NCBI RefSeq assembly: GCF_001590835.1
Contig: NZ_LTAQ01000010.1
Span: 22,196 to 86,195, forward strand
Origin: Bacillus gaemokensis
GTDB lineage: Bacteria; Bacillota; Bacilli; Bacillales; Bacillaceae_G
DNA: 64,000 nucleotides
Direction: 5' to 3'
This document shows positions 1 to 7,976 of the stretch, one piece after another. The position numbers were made by a program, and so were the translations under genes. The notes beneath the pieces are model-generated. The model was not told the DNA's origin. It was given only the letters and a program-made list of their open reading frames with translations, and searched no databases. Numbering within the stretch: position 1 is the first letter of the stretch; each line of letters begins with the position of its first letter.

Positions 1-19
1 ATTATAAATCCCCTTCTTA

Positions 20-450
20 TTACACTAAACTTTTCACAAACCCTGTACTTTTTTCAACATATCCCATGTATTTAAAAAATTGACACGCATGTTCTCTTTC
101 AGCACAGTTCCCACTATTTAATCCAATTGAATCTACCCCTTGCTCAATCGCCCATTTTTCCGCTGCTTCTATTAATCTTTTTCCAATTCCTTGATTCCGA
201 AAATCTTCATCTACAAGCAACGCAATAATACGAACGTATATTCCGCCTTCAGTATAAAGAATGCCTGTTCATAAACCAATCATACCAATAACACGCTCAT
301 TGTATTCTGCTACTAATGTACGATACTCTGGATGTGAGAAAATGGAAGTTCCTAGTAATCATAGCAACCAGAGACTTATTTTTCAATCAATTAGACAATC
401 AACCTGGCTCTGGCGCGTAGTCATTATTTCAAGCAAACTGCAGTAACATT
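20..450 (-). pseudogene. GNAT N-acetyltransferase, broken
   Basis: The last 66 codons (20-220) encode the acetyl-CoA binding half of a GNAT acetyltransferase, with the motif RNQGIGKRLIEAA. The same reading frame continues upstream with clear GNAT sequence (EYRTLVAEYNERVIGMIGL), but a TGA codon at 269-271 interrupts it. Further upstream the frame holds several more stops, so the N-terminal third is degraded. The gene is therefore a pseudogene rather than a short enzyme. The substrate cannot be told. The far upstream limit is approximate. Confidence 0.75.
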
Positions 451-535
451 TGTTGAGAAACATTTAATTTATCTGAATATTATTTATATTAATTTCAATT
501 TAAAGTAAAATATATGTATATAAGGAGGAATATAT

Positions 536-1804
536 ATGAGCTTTTGGTCCATGCATCAAAATATAAAAATTAGAATTATCACATCATTTTTCACAAGAAC
601 TGTGTATACGATGATTTTTCCGTTTATGGCTATTTATTTCTCGACAACTCTGGGGAGTAGCTTAGCCGGTACATTGTTATTAATTAATGTATGTGCCTCT
701 ATCATCGTAGGCTTGTACGGTGGCTATATCGCTGATCAACTAGGAAGAAAGAAAATTATGCTTGTTGGACAAGCGATGCAGTTCACTGGTGTCGTTTCCA
801 TGGGGATTTGTATCTCTCCATACGTAAATTCTCCTTGGCTAACATTTTGCTTTATGCTCGTACATAGCCTTGGTACCGGTTTAATGAGCCCAGCAATAGA
901 AGCAATGTTAATTGATGTTAGTACACCAGAAAATCGAAAAATGATGTATGCAATCAACTATTGGTGTATCAATTTATCTATGGCGATTGGGGCACTTTTA
1001 GGTGGCTTGTTATATGAACAATATCGTACACAATTGTTCATCACGTTAAGTATTGTTTCAGCTCTGACATTTATCATGCTTGCTTTATGCATTGAAGAAG
1101 TTTATGTAGCAGAAAAAAAGGTACAACAAAAAAACATTTTAAAGAACATTGCTTCAAGCTATAAAGTCGTTATAAAAGATCGAGCATATATCTGTTTTTG
1201 TCTCGCATTTTTATGTACGCTTGGGTTAGAATTTCAAGTTACAAACTATATTGGGATTCGGTTGGAACAAGAATTTCAAACCCTTCAATTTACTTTGTGG
1301 AACGGTACTACATTTGATTTAACTGGTATCCGTATGCTGAGCTGGATTTCAGCTGAAAACACATTATTAATCGTCTTGTTCTCTGTTTTAGCAGTAAAAA
1401 TAGTAAAAGGGTTTAAAGAAGAAAATGTATTATTTGTAGGTGTTTTTATATTTACACTTGGATTTGCGATTGTTGGCTCTAGTAACAATGTATGGATTTT
1501 ATTACTTGCCGTTTTCTTATACACAATAGGAGAAATGATGTATGCACCGGTAAGACAATCTATTTTAGCAGCACATGTACCAGAAAATGCTAGAAGTTCA
1601 TATATGGCAATAGGTGGCTTAATCTTTCATGGTGCAGGAATCATGGGTGCTTTAGGGGTATTACTTGGTTCTATTATTCCTTCTTTTGGTATGAGTATTG
1701 TCTATTTTGTAATTGGTGTGGTAGGCATGTTGTTATTTATGAAGGGCGTACAATTATATAAACAAAAAGATGCAAATACTGAAAATATGGTAAAGAGTAT
1801 TTAG
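536..1804 (+). CDS. MFS drug/proton antiporter-type transporter
   Basis: This 422-residue integral membrane protein has about 12 hydrophobic segments and the MFS motif A, GGYIADQLGRKK, near residues 62-73 between segments 2 and 3. The family exports drugs or metabolites using the proton gradient. A long hydrophilic loop near residues 185-215 separates the two six-helix halves. The ATG is preceded by AAGGAGG with good spacing. The gene is monocistronic and ends in a strong terminator. The neighbouring genes do not indicate a substrate; an export role is inferred from the DHA1-like layout. Confidence 0.85.
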   Translation: MSFWSMHQNIKIRIITSFFTRTVYTMIFPFMAIYFSTTLGSSLAGTLLLINVCASIIVGLYGGYIADQLGRKKIMLVGQAMQFTGVVSMGICISPYVNSPWLTFCFMLVHSLGTGLMSPAIEAMLIDVSTPENRKMMYAINYWCINLSMAIGALLGGLLYEQYRTQLFITLSIVSALTFIMLALCIEEVYVAEKKVQQKNILKNIASSYKVVIKDRAYICFCLAFLCTLGLEFQVTNYIGIRLEQEFQTLQFTLWNGTTFDLTGIRMLSWISAENTLLIVLFSVLAVKIVKGFKEENVLFVGVFIFTLGFAIVGSSNNVWILLLAVFLYTIGEMMYAPVRQSILAAHVPENARSSYMAIGGLIFHGAGIMGALGVLLGSIIPSFGMSIVYFVIGVVGMLLFMKGVQLYKQKDANTENMVKSI

Positions 1805-2041
1805 TATAGAAATAGCCTCCAAAACCTGTTCATTTTGGAGGCTATTTTTCTCTCTCAATGTGTAAAAGAAAAAAATATCTTTTATACCATTATTAATTCC
1901 GTCCTTAATCTTCCTCATATACCACTTAAAATCAGTGACAAGTGAAACAATTTTACCTAAAGTAACTTTCAAATACTCTAATACTTCGGGACGCAGAGCC
2001 TCATTACTCGGTTTAGATAATTCACGTAATAGTTTTGACAT
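1754..2041 (-). CDS. Possible small protein, 95 aa, doubtful
   Basis: The frame opens with a charged helical stretch starting MSKLLRELSKPSNEALRPEV and runs 95 codons. A GAGGGGG sequence sits upstream of the ATG at reasonable distance. Against it, the last third reads through the terminator hairpin of the convergent MFS gene and into the MFS coding end, so the true protein may be shorter or a fragment of a longer ancestor. No family is recognised. It is kept as a low-confidence candidate because the N-terminal half looks protein-like. Confidence 0.35.
   Translation of the reverse strand: MSKLLRELSKPSNEALRPEVLEYLKVTLGKIVSLVTDFKWYMRKIKDGINNGIKDIFFFYTLREKNSLQNEQVLEAISILNTLYHIFSICIFLFI
1811..1848 (+). 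terminator. Rho-independent terminator of the MFS gene
   Basis: AATAGCCTCCAAAA pairs with TTTTGGAGGCTATT around a short loop and is followed by a T run. It lies 7 bases after the MFS stop codon. Confidence 0.9.
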
Positions 2042-2166
2042 AATGTCCTTGTCCCCCTCAGTCTCTTATTAGTAGGCTATATTAAGTATACTATTGATAG
2101 TGAAATAAAGGGAAAACCAATTAAAAAGGTTTCCTTGTCCTTGTCCTTGTCCTACTAACGCATCTG

Positions 2167-2650
2167 TTAGTAAAGTGAGCTAGACGAAAACCAGTTTTCC
2201 TTAGTTATTCCATACCTGTCGATTACAGGCGAGACGAAGAACTCAGTTTCTTTTGGAAATTCTGCTTGATAACATAATAATGCCCGGCGCGAGTGTCCTG
2301 CTTTACAGACAATTATAACTTTTTTAGGGTGTATGCCTGTTTTTTGTAGAACTTCCAACGATAAGCGTGCATTTTCTAAAGTATGTTGTGCTTTATCTTC
2401 TTTTAAAATGGCTTCTTCAGACTCCGTTTGCAATACCAATATTTCTTAAGAAATCCCATTCAGTCGTTCCTACGTGTGGTTTATATCCGCCAGATGGAAG
2501 TATGTAAGGTGCTAGTCCCTGTTTATACAAGGAAACAGCGCTTTCCATGAGCGGAGGATGATTAGCACCAGGAACTAAAATTACATCTGCTGGGGCAATT
2601 TCAGTTTCGACGAAAATAAAATTTGTAATGCAATCGAATGGGTATGACAT
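2167..2650 (-). pseudogene. YdcF/ElyC-like DUF218 protein, frameshifted
   Basis: Two overlapping frames together make one DUF218 (YdcF/SanA-like) protein. The first, 2417-2650, gives the N-terminus with VILVPGANHPPLMESAVSLY. The second, from about 2420 down to 2167, gives VIIVCKAGHSRRALLCYQAEFP and DRYGITKENWF. The join near 2417-2425 needs a frame change: the first frame meets TGA just where the second frame picks up EEAILKEDKAQHT. The C-terminus also ends abruptly after ENWF, earlier than expected for the family. This family binds nucleotide-like ligands or acts in envelope processes; here it is most likely non-functional. Confidence 0.8.
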
Positions 2651-2678
2651 TACTGATTTCTCCTAATATAAATAATCT

Positions 2679-3044
2679 CTAACCCAAAATCTCTTCCTGC
2701 TTCTTTTTTGAAAAAGATTGCAGGACTAAATCATACGACCAATCTATCATTTTATACATTTCTTCTTGCCTTAACTCTTTATGTATATACACCGTATTCC
2801 AATGCTTTTTATTCATATGATAGCCAGGGATAATTGCATCAGGATATTCTTCTCTAACCCGCAATGCTATATTTGGATCACATTTCAATGTAATAGCGGC
2901 TTTATCCCCTTTTTCATGATTTAAAATCGCAAAAATCTTATTGTGAATTCTCATACAAGTTGCATTCCACCCGTCTGGAGAATCTTCTGTTGCTTTTCTT
3001 TTTGAAAGGCAGTATGCGCGTATTGCGTCCATTATTCCATTCAC
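2679..3044 (-). CDS. MmcQ/YjbR family protein
   Basis: The 121-residue frame matches the small MmcQ/YjbR (DUF419) family. It has the typical core KGDKAAITLKCDP, then an ALRVREEYPDAIIPGYHMNKKHWNTV stretch and a C-terminal helix carrying SYDLVLQSFSKK. These single-domain proteins have a CyaY-like fold; some bind DNA, and the biochemical role is unknown. The AGAGGTG ribosome site lies only one base from the first ATG, so the ATG at codon 5 (3032, protein starting MDAIRAYC) may be the real start. It is transcribed alone between two decayed or unrelated genes. Confidence 0.8.
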   Translation of the reverse strand: MNGIMDAIRAYCLSKRKATEDSPDGWNATCMRIHNKIFAILNHEKGDKAAITLKCDPNIALRVREEYPDAIIPGYHMNKKHWNTVYIHKELRQEEMYKMIDWSYDLVLQSFSKKKQEEILG

Positions 3045-3087
3045 CTCTTACATTCTTTTAAAGTTACATAATATAATTATTTTATAC

Positions 3088-3498
3088 TTATAAATGCTTC
3101 TCTAAAAAGTGCTGGCTATATCCTTTAGGATGGTCCTCAACTACGCCAAATTCCTTGTAACCATGCTTCTTATAAAATTCTGGTGCTTGGAAACTAAATG
3201 AATCAAGTATGATAAGCCTGCACCCTTTTTCTTTTGCAAATTCCTCAATTTTATTTAACAATTGACTACCATAACCATCATGACGTACCGTTTCATCCAC
3301 CCATAAGAAATCAATATGAAGATGATAAAAATACATCGTTCCAGTTATACCTCCAAATATTTTTCCTACATCATCTTTCAATACAAAGCTTATATGTTCC
3401 ATAGGTTGCTTTACTTCATCTGTTAAAATGGACATGTTGTATTGAATTACTTTATTTTTTATGTACTCACTTGCGTTATTTTGTTGTATGAGTTTCAA
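3088..3498 (-). CDS. GNAT family N-acetyltransferase
   Basis: A 136-residue single-domain GNAT protein. The acetyl-CoA pyrophosphate-binding loop reads RHDGYGSQLLNKIEEFAKEKG near residues 78-98, followed by the motif B strand LIILDSFSF and the FYKKHGY signature. It uses a TTG start with AGAGGA eight bases upstream. The family transfers acetyl groups to amines; no substrate can be assigned. It is intact, unlike the GNAT gene at the left edge of the window. Confidence 0.85.
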   Translation of the reverse strand: MKLIQQNNASEYIKNKVIQYNMSILTDEVKQPMEHISFVLKDDVGKIFGGITGTMYFYHLHIDFLWVDETVRHDGYGSQLLNKIEEFAKEKGCRLIILDSFSFQAPEFYKKHGYKEFGVVEDHPKGYSQHFLEKHL

Positions 3499-3575
3499 CA
3501 GACATTCCTCTTTTCAATTTCTTTTTACCACTTTCCAAAATTCGATAATAATCTCATAAATTCCTTTTATTTGTT

Positions 3576-3914
3576 TTACACTTCTCCTTTTGGTAAAGCA
3601 AATAATCCTGCTTCTTTATAAAATGGAACAACTTTCACAATAGCACCTACATTTAAAGCACCGTATATATGCGGATATTTCTGGCCATTTGACGCAATTT
3701 CATACTTGATCTCTTCCTTAACAAGAGCTGTATCCATAATTAGTAAGACTAAATCCATTTCATTACTAAAATGTTTATTTGCGACTTGAAGAGATTGTTC
3801 TAAAAAAGAACAATGAATAAATCCTTCTTGCATGAGTGAGGCTTCAATTATTTCCCCTTTTGTTTTTCCTACTTCCCATTCTCTTTTTCGTATAACCTTT
3901 GTAATAATCTTCAA
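3576..3914 (-). CDS. DUF952 domain protein
   Basis: A 112-residue cytosolic protein of the DUF952 family. Recognisable blocks are the N-terminal ITKVIRKREWE, the central EGFIHCSFLEQSLQVANKHF, and the C-terminal YPHIYGALNVGAIVKVVPF. Family members are sometimes described as glutathione S-transferase-like, but no reaction is established. The start is a TTG preceded by GGGGAG at suitable distance. The upstream boundary lies 27 bases from a bcr1 repeat. Confidence 0.8.
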   Translation of the reverse strand: MKIITKVIRKREWEVGKTKGEIIEASLMQEGFIHCSFLEQSLQVANKHFSNEMDLVLLIMDTALVKEEIKYEIASNGQKYPHIYGALNVGAIVKVVPFYKEAGLFALPKGEV

Positions 3915-3935
3915 TTTTCTTCTCCCCTTTTCTTT

Positions 3936-4094
3936 TTTATCCCGCTATTTTTGGGCAGTAAGACCCCCACCTCAAAATTCAGCGAAAGTAAAGAAGTTAG
4001 GTGAGGGATCAACTACCCGTAAAAGCCCGATTCGTGAGGGCTAATAATCAGTGAGGGATGAAGAAACCCCCCACTGATTAAAGTTTCACTTTAT
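3936..4094 (+). repeat. bcr1 repeat, copy 1
   Basis: A 149-bp element (3941-4089) starts CCCGCTATT and ends AAAGTTTCAC, and is flanked on both sides by TTTAT (3936-3940 and 4090-4094). It closely matches elements at 15019-15167 (inverted) and 39528-39663. The size, the ends and the TTTAT flanks agree with bcr1, a mobile-element-like repeat of the B. cereus group. Internal inverted repeats, such as CAGTGGGGGG/CAGTGAGGGA, predict a folded RNA or DNA form. Confidence 0.85.
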
Positions 4095-4103
4095 AGAAAA
4101 ACA

Positions 4104-4138
4104 AGAGGATTTTCTCGCTTATCACTTGAAAACCCTCT
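4104..4138 (-). terminator. Terminator of helD
   Basis: On the minus strand AGAGGGTTTTC pairs with GAAAATCCTCT and is followed by TTGTTTTT, just past the helD stop codon. Confidence 0.85.
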
Positions 4139-4149
4139 TTAAACATCCA

Positions 4150-6246
4150 TTATTTACTCCCATAAAACTCCTTTGGTATGCCTTTAATTAAAGGTGATGC
4201 TTCTCCAGAATAAAAAATCCGTAAATCATGGAGAGATCTCGTGCAGCCAACGTATAATAGTTTCGCATCATGCTTTGTATCCTTATAATGTACTTCATCA
4301 ACATCTATAAGCAATACTGCATCGAATTCTAAACCTTTTGCTAAATAGACAGGTACAACTGAAATACCGCCTTCATATTTACTTTGATTCGCTTCAATAA
4401 CATTAACAGTGATTCCTGTAGCTGTTAACTTCTCATAAATACTGCGGCACTCATCATCTGTTCTTCCTATTATAGCAATCGTCTTCACATTTTCATTTTG
4501 CATATTTTGTAATGTCTTTACAATTGTGGCAAACTGATCGTCTGTAGAAATGACCTTTACTTTCTCACCACTACGGAAAACAGGCGTTGCAAGGCCTACT
4601 GGAATTTCAGCATTTTTAATGACTTCATTTGCAAATTCAATGATTTCCTTTGTTGAACGATAACTTCTCGTGAGTTCATAATAACCAGTTTCTTGGAACA
4701 CTTCTTTAAAATCATTCCAGTCTTCAATTCCTTGATAATCGTATATAGCCTGAGATAAATCACCTAAAATCGTAAAAGAGTTACCCATTGTAATTTCTTT
4801 TAATATATAGATTTGGAATGGTGAAAAGTCTTGCGCTTCATCAATAACAACATGATGAAATTTTTGTCCAATTTCGATTCCTGTTATTTGATGATGAATA
4901 TAAATAAGAGGTGGTAAGTCTTCTATATACACTTCTTTTTTACGGCAATTCTTTTCTGTTTCTTGAACAAGTTCTTCAGGCAATACGTCCAATATTTCCG
5001 TTTGCTTCATCATCGAACCGTACAGTGATAACGGACTCATTTTCGGCCAAAACTTCATATAGGCATTTAATCTCTTTGTCGCTTCTTTTTTTAATTCTTT
5101 TTTCTCATTTGTTCCTTCAAACTTTTTAAGTTCAATCTCAATCCAGCGCTTTATCCGGCCAACCAATCGTTCTCTACGCTTCTTTAATGGATAATGCTTA
5201 TATTCTACTTGCATCCATTTTTTGATTTCTTCTACTGTGATAACAGCTTTATCCCATGCCTCAAAATCTTTTGTTGGTACTAAATTCTTCTCAAATTGAA
5301 TCATACTTTCTTCAATGAAAGATTTAAATTTCATCGTTCCTTTTAATTTACCGAGCATCACTTTGTTATCATCACGATCGATTGAAAAAGCTTCTTTCAA
5401 CTTTTCTTCTGTATGCTTTAATTTCATCGCATCATCTAATGTGCGCAGCGCCCACTCTTGAAATGTTGTTTGCTTAATATTACCTACACCAAGCTCAGGA
5501 AGTACACTCGAAATATAATCTAAAAACAAACTGTTTGGAGCAAATACAATCATTCTCTCTGCCTCTAGCTGCTGGCGATATTCATAAATTAAAAAAGCAA
5601 GGCGATGTAAAGCGATTGTTGTTTTTCCGCTTCCTGCAACCCCTTGAATCAATAGTGGCATATTTTTCTCTGCACGAATAATATCATTTTGCTCAGATTG
5701 TATCGTTGAGACAATATCTTTTAATTTGTTATCCTTATTTTCACCTAATCGATATAGAAGAAAATCATCTGCAAGTGATACATCCTCACTTCCTCTTACA
5801 TATGTATCAACAACACGTTCTAGTTCCCTTTTGCGAATGGCAATGTTTCTTTTTAAATAAACATCCCCTTCTACTAACCCATCTGGCGAATGATAAAAAG
5901 CCGGCTCTTCACCACCAGTAAATGAATAAAACATACTAGCAACAGGTGCACGCCAGTCAATAACAATTGGCTTCATTGCTTCTTCATCTGAAATACCGAC
6001 CTTACCAATATAAATTGGATTTAGTTCTGACTGTCCATCCTCCTGAAAATCTAATCGTCCAAAGTATGGTTCTTGCACACCAATACGTAGGTTTTGTCGA
6101 CTCGACTCCCTCATACTTTCAAGGATTTGCTCTTTAAAATCATCCCCATAATAAACAGGGATTTTTTCCAGTTTATCTAGTTGGTCATCCATTGTAGATA
6201 AAGTATTTTTCATCCTTTGTAATTCTTCTTCAAATATAGTGCTCAT
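4150..6246 (-). CDS. helD: RNA polymerase recycling helicase-like HelD
   Basis: This UvrD/Rep-like superfamily 1 protein matches HelD (YvgS), which uses ATP to release RNA polymerase from stalled complexes. It has an N-terminal coiled-coil arm (about residues 1-60), then Walker A GVAGSGKTT near residue 205, Walker B VVIDEAQD near residue 470, LGDLSQAIYDYQG, the SYRST motif, and the C-terminal VGCTRS motif VI. At 698 residues it is somewhat shorter than the B. subtilis protein. An in-frame ATG 45 bases upstream exists, but the GGAGGG site fits the ATG at 6246. It is monocistronic and ends at a strong terminator. Confidence 0.9.
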   Translation of the reverse strand: MSTIFEEELQRMKNTLSTMDDQLDKLEKIPVYYGDDFKEQILESMRESSRQNLRIGVQEPYFGRLDFQEDGQSELNPIYIGKVGISDEEAMKPIVIDWRAPVASMFYSFTGGEEPAFYHSPDGLVEGDVYLKRNIAIRKRELERVVDTYVRGSEDVSLADDFLLYRLGENKDNKLKDIVSTIQSEQNDIIRAEKNMPLLIQGVAGSGKTTIALHRLAFLIYEYRQQLEAERMIVFAPNSLFLDYISSVLPELGVGNIKQTTFQEWALRTLDDAMKLKHTEEKLKEAFSIDRDDNKVMLGKLKGTMKFKSFIEESMIQFEKNLVPTKDFEAWDKAVITVEEIKKWMQVEYKHYPLKKRRERLVGRIKRWIEIELKKFEGTNEKKELKKEATKRLNAYMKFWPKMSPLSLYGSMMKQTEILDVLPEELVQETEKNCRKKEVYIEDLPPLIYIHHQITGIEIGQKFHHVVIDEAQDFSPFQIYILKEITMGNSFTILGDLSQAIYDYQGIEDWNDFKEVFQETGYYELTRSYRSTKEIIEFANEVIKNAEIPVGLATPVFRSGEKVKVISTDDQFATIVKTLQNMQNENVKTIAIIGRTDDECRSIYEKLTATGITVNVIEANQSKYEGGISVVPVYLAKGLEFDAVLLIDVDEVHYKDTKHDAKLLYVGCTRSLHDLRIFYSGEASPLIKGIPKEFYGSK

Positions 6247-6350
6247 AATGATGATTCCCTCCTGTCCGTTCGAAATTTTCAGTCGAGACACAATTGTATA
6301 AAAAATACATTTATAAAGTCAATAGTTTGAGTAAAAACTTTCTAAAATAT

Positions 6351-6383
6351 AAAAAAGACAAGGAATTCTCCCTGCCTTTTTCT
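6351..6383 (-). terminator. Terminator of the TPR gene
   Basis: On the minus strand GGCAGGGA pairs with TTCCTTGTC, with wobble pairs, and is followed by TTTTTT. It lies about 60 bases after the stop at 6441. Confidence 0.7.
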
Positions 6384-6440
6384 ATATTTCTCATTCGCTT
6401 AAGTACATAAATACTCGTTTAACCATAGAAAGATTCTATT

Positions 6441-7694
6441 CTATGTGGTTATTAAATAGCTCTTATGCTCTTCATCTAATAGATTTTCTTTTTCCCATGT
6501 TTCGAGATATTTTTTAAACACTTGTTGTAGATCATGATTTATTTCCTTTGCTATGTTAAACCCATTTATCCCTGCTGATATATTAGTAGAATCTAGTTTT
6601 AGTGTTTGAAGAAATTCATTAAGCGACTCTTCTTTCCTTCCCACCAGGTTGAGGCAATACCCTAACATGAAGTGTGTGAAAGTCACTCTTGGTAAGCCAA
6701 TTTCTTTAGCTTTTTCAAACATTGAAAGTGCTTTTTCTGGCTTATTCATTTTCAAATAAAATTCAGCCATTTCATGATAAGATATACTCCAATTAGGATC
6801 CGTGGCTATTAAGTCATATCCAGCACGTTCTGCTTGATTATGGTTTTTCGATAAATAAAGATGTTCCTTCAGTTCTGATTCATAGCATGTTTTAATAGCA
6901 TCTAATTTTCGGCATTCCTCTAAATCATTAGTGGCTTGAGCCAAATTAGCATAATATAGTGCTTTTTGCATCTCTTCTCTTGTTTCATTTTCCTCTTTCT
7001 TTTCAGCTGGTATCATTGCAAATGCTCGATGAAAAGAAGAAACTGCAATATGTTCACTAAAGTTATTTCCTTCTTTAATTTTTCTACGTGAGCTTATCCC
7101 TTGGTCTATATACCATTGAAAGAGCTCATTTCCTATCCTTTTTTGTTTTAATTCCCATACTATTGCTTGAGTAGCTATTTTTAACCTTATGGTTTCTGGA
7201 AAGTTGTTTCCCTCTAACAACTCTTTCATTTTATTAAATTCTAGTTCATAAGACATTTCATCTAAGCGATTTTTCAAAAGAAATCTTAGATAATAATAAC
7301 GAAGTTTTTCTTGAACTGAAAATTGCTCTGGATTAATTAGTTGGAGAATATGTGAAGTATATTCATAACGTGATATTGATAAAAGGTTATGGGCAAGGTT
7401 CAATTTTTCTAATGGAGATAATTCATTAATGACTGATAAACGATTTTGTATCCGTTGAATAGGGCCTTCTGAAACATAATCTAATTTCACTAATTTTTCT
7501 ATAGGAATCTTTGTAACCTCAGATACTTCAAATAAAATGGATGGTTCTAGTATTTGCCCTAACGTGTATGATGGATCATCAAGTGCATGAAACTTGAAAG
7601 AACGACAAACAGTCTTTGACCAAATATTAGAATTTTCATCAGTTTCCTTTAAATGTATAATTGCTGATAAAAATGCGTTCTCACCCATAAACAT
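6441..7694 (-). CDS. TPR-repeat protein, possible peptide-responsive regulator
   Basis: A 417-residue soluble, strongly helical protein with no signal peptide. Helical pairs run through most of the chain; the clearest TPR-like repeats are near residues 305-375 (ISYHEMAEFYLKMNKPEKALSMFEKA, then THFMLGYCLNLVGRKEESLNEFLQTLKL). The N-terminal 100 residues are of unclear type and no classic HTH could be confirmed. Length and repeat content resemble the RRNPP/AimR-like peptide receptors, but no family match can be claimed. AAGGAGGT precedes the ATG at 7694. A 17-codon peptide gene with a perfect ribosome site lies just upstream on the same strand, and an MFS gene is divergent. Confidence 0.7.
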   Translation of the reverse strand: MFMGENAFLSAIIHLKETDENSNIWSKTVCRSFKFHALDDPSYTLGQILEPSILFEVSEVTKIPIEKLVKLDYVSEGPIQRIQNRLSVINELSPLEKLNLAHNLLSISRYEYTSHILQLINPEQFSVQEKLRYYYLRFLLKNRLDEMSYELEFNKMKELLEGNNFPETIRLKIATQAIVWELKQKRIGNELFQWYIDQGISSRRKIKEGNNFSEHIAVSSFHRAFAMIPAEKKEENETREEMQKALYYANLAQATNDLEECRKLDAIKTCYESELKEHLYLSKNHNQAERAGYDLIATDPNWSISYHEMAEFYLKMNKPEKALSMFEKAKEIGLPRVTFTHFMLGYCLNLVGRKEESLNEFLQTLKLDSTNISAGINGFNIAKEINHDLQQVFKKYLETWEKENLLDEEHKSYLITT

Positions 7695-7785
7695 TGCTAC
7701 CTCCTTCAAATAAAACAATAAATTTTTCCGCTGTATATTATTAGGAATATGTATATATTATAATTTTAGTAAAATTATTTAGGGG

Positions 7786-7823
7786 GAAAATAGTGAACCC
7801 TTAAAATACGATTCACTATTTTC
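7786..7823 (-). terminator. 12-bp hairpin between the peptide gene and the TPR gene
   Basis: GAAAATAGTGAA and TTCACTATTTTC form a perfect 12-bp inverted repeat around a 14-base loop, starting 9 bases after the peptide stop codon. It could terminate the peptide message or attenuate readthrough into the TPR gene. The trailing T run is short, so termination efficiency is uncertain. Confidence 0.55.
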
Positions 7824-7832
7824 AAAGTGTTA

Positions 7833-7886
7833 TTAGTTAAATAGTCCAGATAACATGTTGATTTTTTTGCTTGAGAATTTCACCAT
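7833..7886 (-). CDS. 17-residue peptide gene upstream of the TPR gene
   Basis: The frame encodes MVKFSSKKINMLSGLFN. The ATG is preceded by AGGAGGTGAG (7891-7900), an essentially perfect match to the 16S rRNA tail at ideal spacing, and is followed by a hairpin. This is strong evidence of translation for so short a frame. The peptide is basic and amphipathic and has no signal sequence. It lies on the same strand and immediately upstream of the TPR protein, and divergent from an MFS transporter. It could be an unprocessed signal peptide, a leader peptide for attenuation, or a small membrane-active peptide; the sequence alone does not decide. Confidence 0.6.
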   Translation of the reverse strand: MVKFSSKKINMLSGLFN

Positions 7887-7976
7887 ATTTCTCACCTCCT
7901 CAAAACTTATAGTTATGTTATACTATAGAAAATATATAAAATTCAATATTTTCAGAAAATTTTAGGGGGAGATATA

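Noticed and set aside
261-446. 61-codon plus-strand frame
   Set aside because: It is antisense to the decayed GNAT gene, whose codons are recognisable on the minus strand.
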